Positions 39,897 through 44,457 of a DNA stretch of 44,457 bases are shown here, in pieces. A program made the position numbers and the translations under genes. Origin of the DNA: a virus; the IMG/VR virus record IMGVR_UViG_3300035698_015234, positions 1 through 44,457 of that record. The stretch is one strand, 5' to 3'. Below the pieces are notes generated by a model. That model searched no databases. It worked only from the letters and a program-made list of their open reading frames with translations, and was not told where the DNA came from. The stretch's first letter is position 1; each line of letters starts with the position of its first letter.

Positions 39897-40754
39897 TTAT
39901 GCCGCTTTTGTTGTTTTTGCACCTTTTCTAATATTCTCCTCAGCCCACAAAGGCTGAAGATTTGTATAGTAAAAACATTTTCTTTGATTTTCAGGCATAG
40001 ATAAGTCAAAAGATGCACACGGGATTATATGATCTATGTGCCACTTACCATAGTTTTCCCAATTCATTCCATTCTTAAATTTTGATTCCAAGTGTTTTTT
40101 AAAATCTTCAATAGAACATCCTAAAAGTTCCATAGTATGAGCACTCTTTGTATGCTTACCTTTCTTGAGAACGTCTTTAATCCTATTACGCAGGTTTCCC
40201 CTCAATTTAAAGTTGGGATCAATCATTCTTCTGTTTTTAGAATACTCTCTGTAATTTTTCCTTATCTCGTCTCTATTTTCATTTCTATGTTTTCTTTCAA
40301 CAGAAAGTATATGTTCTCTGTTCGCCAAACGATATTTACTCGCTTTTCTTCTACATTCATCGCGGTTCTTGTAATACCATCCCATTTTCTTCTTGCGAAA
40401 TTTATCAATATTTTCACTCCTTCTTATATTTCTTTGAGTATTGAATTTATCCCTATTTTCAAGATCGTATAGTTTGCGACATTTTTTACATTCGTATCTA
40501 TATCCATCTTTACTATCATTACATGATCCGAATTCACTTATATCTTTTTCTGTTTGGCACTTATTGCAAACCCTAGATGTAATATGTCCTCGGCTACACT
40601 CCTTACATATATTCAATCTATATTTTCCCTTACGATGAAATAAATCTATTGGCTTTTCTATATTACATTTTTCACAAACTCTCGATACGGGTTCTACAAT
40701 TAGGACATTTAAAAAATGCCAGTTGCTGCTACGACAGAAGCAACTCTTTTCCAA
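39897..40754 (-). CDS. HNH endonuclease with zinc-ribbon repeats and no ordinary start codon
   Basis: 285 residues if read from TTG at 40754; the first in-frame ATG is more than 100 codons in. Three CxxC-type knuckles (CEKCNIEK with CKECS, CNKCQTEK with CKKCR) precede a basic helix and a canonical HNH: WHIDHIIPCASFDLS then NLQPLWAEENIRKGAK. A likely homing endonuclease. It overlaps the upstream gene by 46 bases in the -1 phase, beside six T, so it may be made from a weak TTG start or by frameshifting. It divides the small head-protein genes. Confidence 0.75.
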   Translation of the reverse strand: MEKSCFCRSSNWHFLNVLIVEPVSRVCEKCNIEKPIDLFHRKGKYRLNICKECSRGHITSRVCNKCQTEKDISEFGSCNDSKDGYRYECKKCRKLYDLENRDKFNTQRNIRRSENIDKFRKKKMGWYYKNRDECRRKASKYRLANREHILSVERKHRNENRDEIRKNYREYSKNRRMIDPNFKLRGNLRNRIKDVLKKGKHTKSAHTMELLGCSIEDFKKHLESKFKNGMNWENYGKWHIDHIIPCASFDLSMPENQRKCFYYTNLQPLWAEENIRKGAKTTKAA

Positions 40755-41032
40755 CTTCCTCCATTAACAAGATTTCTAACTAGCGAGCGTTGCATCCCAA
40801 AATAATGTGTTCCCTTGAAATCAACAAATTTGAGAGTATTTCCCTTTATCTCTGTTATTTTAATCTTCCCCACCATGTTTGTTTTTCCTTGTGGGTCTAA
40901 AACATCACCAACTTTAAATTCTTCTTTGGCTGGTATTTTCCCCACCACATCTACCGCTATTGATTTCCCCGTTGCACTAATTAATTCTTTAGCGATCATT
41001 ACCAACTCTTTTGCTATAAATTCTTTATTCAT
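40709..41032 (-). CDS. Small head-type protein with N-terminal AKELVMIAKEL helix, C-terminus probably truncated
   Basis: 107 residues beginning MNKEFIAKELVMIAKELIS. A beta domain follows (FKVGDVLDPQGKTNMVGKIK, then a HYFGMQRSLVRN segment). It stops at ATGIF, but the next bases in another phase encode FKCPNCRTRI, the start of a zinc ribbon like those in the 18524-19231 product. A run of six T sits exactly at the switch, so the gene seems to have lost a zinc-ribbon tail by a one-base indel and the HNH insertion. Confidence 0.6.
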   Translation of the reverse strand: MNKEFIAKELVMIAKELISATGKSIAVDVVGKIPAKEEFKVGDVLDPQGKTNMVGKIKITEIKGNTLKFVDFKGTHYFGMQRSLVRNLVNGGSWKRVASVVAATGIF

Positions 41033-41042
41033 TTTTCTCTTT

Positions 41043-41372
41043 TCATCTATAAGATAATTTAAGCCTATGATTCAGTTCTTTTTTAACTGCTTGTGCTACT
41101 GGTCCTCTCCAACTTGACATATTCGACAATGCGTATGCAACAATAGACGAACCTGAATCCATCATATAATTATCTTTAATATCCCGAAGTGTAGCCATCG
41201 CTTCAAGATATGGTTTAGCAGCATAATTAACATTCTTCCAGTCATCATAAATTATAATGGCTATTTCACTTAAAGACATACGAGAAAGTCTTGATAAATC
41301 CACAGGAACATCTATTGCCGTAAGCATTTCTGCAATTCCTAATAATTCTTTTGCTACAATCTCTTTATTCAT
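41043..41372 (-). CDS. Small head-type protein with N-terminal AKELLGIAEML helix
   Basis: 109 residues starting MNKEIVAKELLGIAEMLTA. The rest is a compact helical domain (IYDDWKNVNYAAKPYLEAMA then IVAYALSNMSSWRGPVAQAV) that I recognise as recurrent in large-phage hypothetical proteins; no function is known. SD AAAGGAG. It is evidence that the motif is attached to an independent, conserved folded domain. Confidence 0.6.
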   Translation of the reverse strand: MNKEIVAKELLGIAEMLTAIDVPVDLSRLSRMSLSEIAIIIYDDWKNVNYAAKPYLEAMATLRDIKDNYMMDSGSSIVAYALSNMSSWRGPVAQAVKKELNHRLKLSYR

Positions 41373-41383
41373 AACTACTCCTT

Positions 41384-41911
41384 TTATATTACTTTAGTTA
41401 AAGCACTTACTGGAACACCAACACCACCTACTATTCGTGACACAGGATTATCATAAGCTGTCACTACTGCCATACTACCATTAGTTTCTTCAACTAAAAC
41501 CTTACCATCACCTTGCCTAATAACATCTCTAAGTATTTTCAATTGATGACCAGCGGGAACTCCACCACCCAACAATCTTGCCGCTTGTCGAATATCTACC
41601 GTACAAACATCGCCTTTTCTGATTGTAGTACCAATAATACTTTTAGCAATTTTCAGTAATTCTTTTGCTATAAGTTCTTTATTCATAGCTCTTTTGTTTT
41701 TCGCCTTACTCATGTTCTTCTCAAAGAAATTCAATTTACGATGATTAATTGGATTCATAACAACATATCTTCTGGTTTTAACATAATCATCATAATCGCC
41801 TACTGACCATACTTGTGTATAATCTGGCATATCTTCAACTTCTACCATTTCTCCTCTTTTAAACTTTGGAGATGGATCACCTTTTTTATCTTGCCCTAGT
41901 CCAAAACTCAT
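41384..41911 (-). CDS. Two-part protein with the shared helix in the middle
   Basis: 175 residues, started by an ATGA overlap. Residues 1-75 form a small beta domain (FKRGEMVEVEDMPDYTQVW). At residue 76 the sequence reads MNKELIAKELLKIAKSIIG, the textbook form of the shared helix, followed by a 100-residue domain (KGDVCTVDIRQAARLLGGGV). An internal start at 41686 would make a second product like its neighbours, so this may be two genes fused or one gene with two starts. Confidence 0.5.
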   Translation of the reverse strand: MSFGLGQDKKGDPSPKFKRGEMVEVEDMPDYTQVWSVGDYDDYVKTRRYVVMNPINHRKLNFFEKNMSKAKNKRAMNKELIAKELLKIAKSIIGTTIRKGDVCTVDIRQAARLLGGGVPAGHQLKILRDVIRQGDGKVLVEETNGSMAVVTAYDNPVSRIVGGVGVPVSALTKVI

Positions 41912-42729
41912 AATTTCCCTCGTCTCATCTTTTTACCTTTTGCAGTAGTTACATCCATATCAATTTTGCCAGTATTCTTATCTACATCAATTATAATACG
42001 AGTTGTAGTTGTCTTACTTGTTGAAACTTTAAATCCACAATTTTGACAAGTGTATAATTTCTCTGACTTCGTAAAAGGCTCTAATTTCATTTCATTACGA
42101 CATCTAGGACAAAGAACCATACCACCAACTTGTTCCTCTTTTGTGAGCCTATAAACCCTATCAGGGGCTTCCCAATACATAGCTCTGCGTGACCTTAAAC
42201 CATCTAACTCTAATGCTCCACAATCATATGCCTTTTTTTTTTTTGCTCTGCGTGATTTAAGAGAAAGGTCTGATGCAACTTTGCCCCGACGACTTGCCAA
42301 TTTCGGATTAACATCTGCTTCATTCTTCATTTCCTGATGCAAATCTTTCTGTAAATCCTGCATAATGGAAAATCCGCCGCCTCGTGGTGTATTAATTCCA
42401 TGAGTATCAGGATCGCCTACAAATTGATTACCACTCGGAATAATATCATCAGCCTTCTTTACACGCCTTGTAGAACCCATTCTTGACCTAACAATTGAAT
42501 CCTGATAAGGATGCAACATAATTTCATCAGGATCATGTTGTTTCAAAGAACCACCATTCCAAAGTACCATAATCTTATTTATTTTAGGTAGAACTTCCTT
42601 AACAACACCCAAGAAATCCGATTGCTGAACAGCAACCGCAATAACAATATCTCCTGGCTCAAACTGATAAATCATACCAGACAATCCATCAGTTTCACCC
42701 CATAAACTACTTCCTCTGCGTGATTTCAT
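41908..42729 (-). CDS. Zinc-ribbon protein with repeated SRRG/SRRA sites
   Basis: 273 residues from the ATG at 42729, SD GGAGGG. A small beta domain (FEPGDIVIAVAVQQSDFLG) is followed by a disordered, basic stretch with several Ser-Arg-Arg-Gly/Ala sites, then EAPDRVYRLTKEEQ and a zinc ribbon (CPRCRNEMK with CQNCGFKVS). The protein type recurs in large phages without known function. The Arg-rich sites are possible processing points, which is speculation. A GATATT-class element lies 20 bases upstream. Confidence 0.55.
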   Translation of the reverse strand: MKSRRGSSLWGETDGLSGMIYQFEPGDIVIAVAVQQSDFLGVVKEVLPKINKIMVLWNGGSLKQHDPDEIMLHPYQDSIVRSRMGSTRRVKKADDIIPSGNQFVGDPDTHGINTPRGGGFSIMQDLQKDLHQEMKNEADVNPKLASRRGKVASDLSLKSRRAKKKKAYDCGALELDGLRSRRAMYWEAPDRVYRLTKEEQVGGMVLCPRCRNEMKLEPFTKSEKLYTCQNCGFKVSTSKTTTTRIIIDVDKNTGKIDMDVTTAKGKKMRRGKL

Positions 42730-42748
42730 AATATATCCCTCCAATCTT

Positions 42749-42775
42749 GGTAAAAATATCAAAAAATAATTACAG
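42749..42775 (-). promoter_or_regulatory. GATATT-class promoter-like element (copy 7)
   Basis: The minus strand reads TGTAATTA followed by TTTTTTGATATTTTTACC, identical over 18 bases to the element at 8801, and 20 bases before the ATG at 42729. Confidence 0.6.
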
Positions 42776-42789
42776 TCAACTGTATTTGC

Positions 42790-43197
42790 CTATCCGATTA
42801 AAATTGGCCATTTAGGTCTAAATTTCTTTTTCAGAATAGCAACCTTTAATATGTTTCTAGCAACAAAAGACTTAATATGTCTATCTTCCATATCATAAGC
42901 CCATAATATTCTTTTTCTTCTATGACTAATCTTACGATATGCCCATTCATAAGGAGCAACCCTATAACTCTTGATTTCTCCTGTCGTGTCCTTCTTATAT
43001 GTCATTTGTATCTGCAATAAATTAATGGCAGCTTGCCGAATAAGCAAAGCAGGCTTTTTAGTCTTAAACTCCATATCTGTAACTGGAGATTTTTCCTTCT
43101 TCTTAGGTTTCTTTTTGGGTTTCTTTTTGACTTGTTCAAATATAAATTTTAACTTGTCAATATCCCTTCGCATTGCTTCGGCAAAAGAAATAGGCAT
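42790..43197 (-). CDS. WYL-like protein
   Basis: 135 residues from the ATG at 43197, SD GGAGGAG. A Lys/Pro run (KKKPKKKPKKKEKS) separates a short helical start from a basic domain with SYRVAPYEWAYRKI, RKRILWAYDMEDRHIKSF and a KKFRPKWPI end. This follows the WYL-like pattern (a Pro-Tyr strand, a LxAYD strand and an IKxF helix) common in phages, often nucleic-acid or ligand sensing. Overlaps its upstream gene by one base of TAATG. Confidence 0.55.
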   Translation of the reverse strand: MPISFAEAMRRDIDKLKFIFEQVKKKPKKKPKKKEKSPVTDMEFKTKKPALLIRQAAINLLQIQMTYKKDTTGEIKSYRVAPYEWAYRKISHRRKRILWAYDMEDRHIKSFVARNILKVAILKKKFRPKWPILIG

Positions 43198-43505
43198 TAT
43201 GGTCTCCTCCAAGTATCACCAGATTGTTCTGTCATACCATTTCGATTAGGTTCTGAACCTAAACCCTGATCCCAAATATATTGAACCTCATCCAAATCCC
43301 TCTGATTTACAGATGTTACAATATCTATCGGATTGTTAGACCAAGACGTACATTGTAGTCCATTATGGTCATCAGGTGCTCTTAAAAGATATCTCTTGAA
43401 CCAATATAAAGCCATACAATAGTCTTTATGAACACAAGATAAACATCCCTGTCCAACAGGTCTTACTACTAATCCATTAACAGGATATGGGAATGAAAAA
43501 TCCAT
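43197..43505 (-). CDS. Small cysteine-containing protein, unknown
   Basis: 102 residues. CLSCVHKDYC near residue 21 and a further Cys near 53 may bind a metal. Aromatic and Arg-rich middle (MALYWFKRYLLRAPDDHNG). Translation is coupled to the WYL-like gene by TAATG. The SD is poor. No family recognised. Confidence 0.5.
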   Translation of the reverse strand: MDFSFPYPVNGLVVRPVGQGCLSCVHKDYCMALYWFKRYLLRAPDDHNGLQCTSWSNNPIDIVTSVNQRDLDEVQYIWDQGLGSEPNRNGMTEQSGDTWRRP

Positions 43506-43582
43506 TTTTTACATCCATTTCTATATCATCATTTATATCCAGCGGGAACTGTTACCCAGTTAAATTAGAATTTGCATATTAT

Positions 43583-44457
43583 TTAATGGCTAAAATAAAT
43601 TGTACCCGTCTGACCATTCTCAAAACCTATGCCGTTGGTTACTGAATACGTTCCAGAATAATTATTAGTTGTACACCAAACGGCAATACGCCCACCACCG
43701 CCAGCACCAGCACGTCCCACCAACTGTCCATCTCCACCTTCTGCCCTAATAATTCCTGTGCCTGTGAGTGTATTTGCTATGATGTACATGCTTCCACCAG
43801 CTCCGCCACCAGTATCCGAATTACCAAAAACACCAATTACGCCATCGGCTGACACTCGCCCATTAATTGTTAACGTCTCAACCACATTCAATATTACTAC
43901 GCCACCACCATCACCGCCGTAATCCACACCCACGCTTGAGGCGGACCCGCCACCGCTGCCCGCAAAAGTAGGTGTCATGTACGAGCAATACTGATCATTC
44001 GAGCCATAGGGTAACCCACCAGTACCCGGTCGAGTAATAGCTCCCCCACCACTACCTCCATAACCAGCACCAGAACCATAATTAGGACCAGTACCATGAC
44101 CAGGACCGTTAGTTAATACATTCGGAGTAACTCCTGGAATACCACCAATAAACCCAAGACCATCTGCATTGATAGTAGCACCGACAGCCACATAAATATT
44201 ACTAGCATAAATAGTACTAGGTGACACGCTATTAGTAGGATGATAGTTACGATCATAGATCAGGAGGTTCGCTGACCCGCCAACCTGAATGTCGCCGCTG
44301 ACCCGGTTGGTGAATTGGTCCTGCAACGCGAGCGTCGCGGAGTTGGTCAGCAAGATGCTTCCACACGTAAGCAGGCCGTTTCGCAGAGCCATGCTTGAGG
44401 TGCTGAACAGGCTGAGCGTGCCCGCGGTCATTGTAATGTCCCCGTTCGTCGCCACCA
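43583..44457 (-). CDS. Glycine-rich beta-repeat adhesin or tail-fibre protein (partial, N-terminus off the right edge)
   Basis: About 291 residues are visible and the frame stays open to the right edge. The first ~60 visible residues are a Leu/Thr/Ser beta-repeat (GTLSLFSTSSMALRNGLLTC). After it comes a Gly-rich zone (YGSGAGYGGSGGGAITRPG, SGGGSASSVG, GGGAGGSMYIIANTLTGTG) ending GGGGRIAVW and a closing beta strand. The pattern resembles large beta-helical surface proteins of Verrucomicrobia/Lentisphaerae-type bacteria as well as phage fibres. G+C is markedly higher upstream of about 44265. A receptor-binding role is inferred. Confidence 0.55.
   Translation of the reverse strand, partial: VATNGDITMTAGTLSLFSTSSMALRNGLLTCGSILLTNSATLALQDQFTNRVSGDIQVGGSANLLIYDRNYHPTNSVSPSTIYASNIYVAVGATINADGLGFIGGIPGVTPNVLTNGPGHGTGPNYGSGAGYGGSGGGAITRPGTGGLPYGSNDQYCSYMTPTFAGSGGGSASSVGVDYGGDGGGVVILNVVETLTINGRVSADGVIGVFGNSDTGGGAGGSMYIIANTLTGTGIIRAEGGDGQLVGRAGAGGGGRIAVWCTTNNYSGTYSVTNGIGFENGQTGTIYFSH

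Overview
The window is part of a large, AT-rich (roughly 60-65 % A+T by eye) double-stranded DNA tailed phage, probably a jumbo phage or a prophage/contig of one. Everything supportable here, about 68 protein genes, two tRNAs and a tmRNA, lies on the minus strand, so transcription runs from high to low coordinates. Most starts have strong Shine-Dalgarno sequences, ATGA/TAATG overlaps are common and stop codons are standard, which suggests a bacterial host that uses SD-led initiation. No terminase, portal, sheath or replication gene is visible, so tail type and genome size cannot be fixed.

Layout in the direction of transcription. (1) 44457-41908: a glycine-rich beta-repeat adhesin or fibre running off the right edge, with a sharp GC break inside it, then WYL-like and zinc-ribbon proteins. 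(2) 41911-33586: the head-building block: small proteins with a shared N-terminal helix, an HNH endonuclease, a core protein, a zinc-insert prohead protease, acidic scaffold-like proteins, a decoration-like protein and the HK97-fold major capsid protein, closed by a strong terminator. (3) 33410-23298: an accessory island of small genes: a zinc-finger/Vsr-like endonuclease, YopX-like, arginase-like and radical-SAM proteins, and an RlaP-type nucleotidyltransferase. (4) 23294-21831: a 1.4 kb non-coding RNA operon with two CAT-anticodon tRNAs, a complete tmRNA and two structured RNAs I cannot assign, followed at once by (5) a full-length Ro60/Rsr (TROVE + vWA) gene at 21793-20042. (6) 19895-12841: small proteins, many with the same N-terminal helix. 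(7) 12827-1: structural and connector genes, an HNH gene between 79-bp direct repeats, three tube-like proteins interleaved with three chaperone-like proteins, and a tape measure protein leaving at the left edge.

The most interesting system is the combination of a Ro60 homologue with its own RNA operon (tmRNA, tRNAs, structured RNAs that are Y-RNA candidates) and, 5 kb upstream, an RlaP nucleotidyltransferase of the kind linked to bacterial RNA repair. Together they look like a phage-borne RNA quality-control or repair module. The second is a short helical motif (consensus close to MNKxxAKELxKIAKxI) at the start of at least ten otherwise unrelated proteins and inside several core proteins, which I read as a candidate capsid-targeting signal. 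The third is a pair of repeated promoter-like elements: an AT-rich GATATT class, mostly in front of structural and core genes, and a CCGGATTT-N12-YGCAATAYA class confined to the accessory/RNA island.
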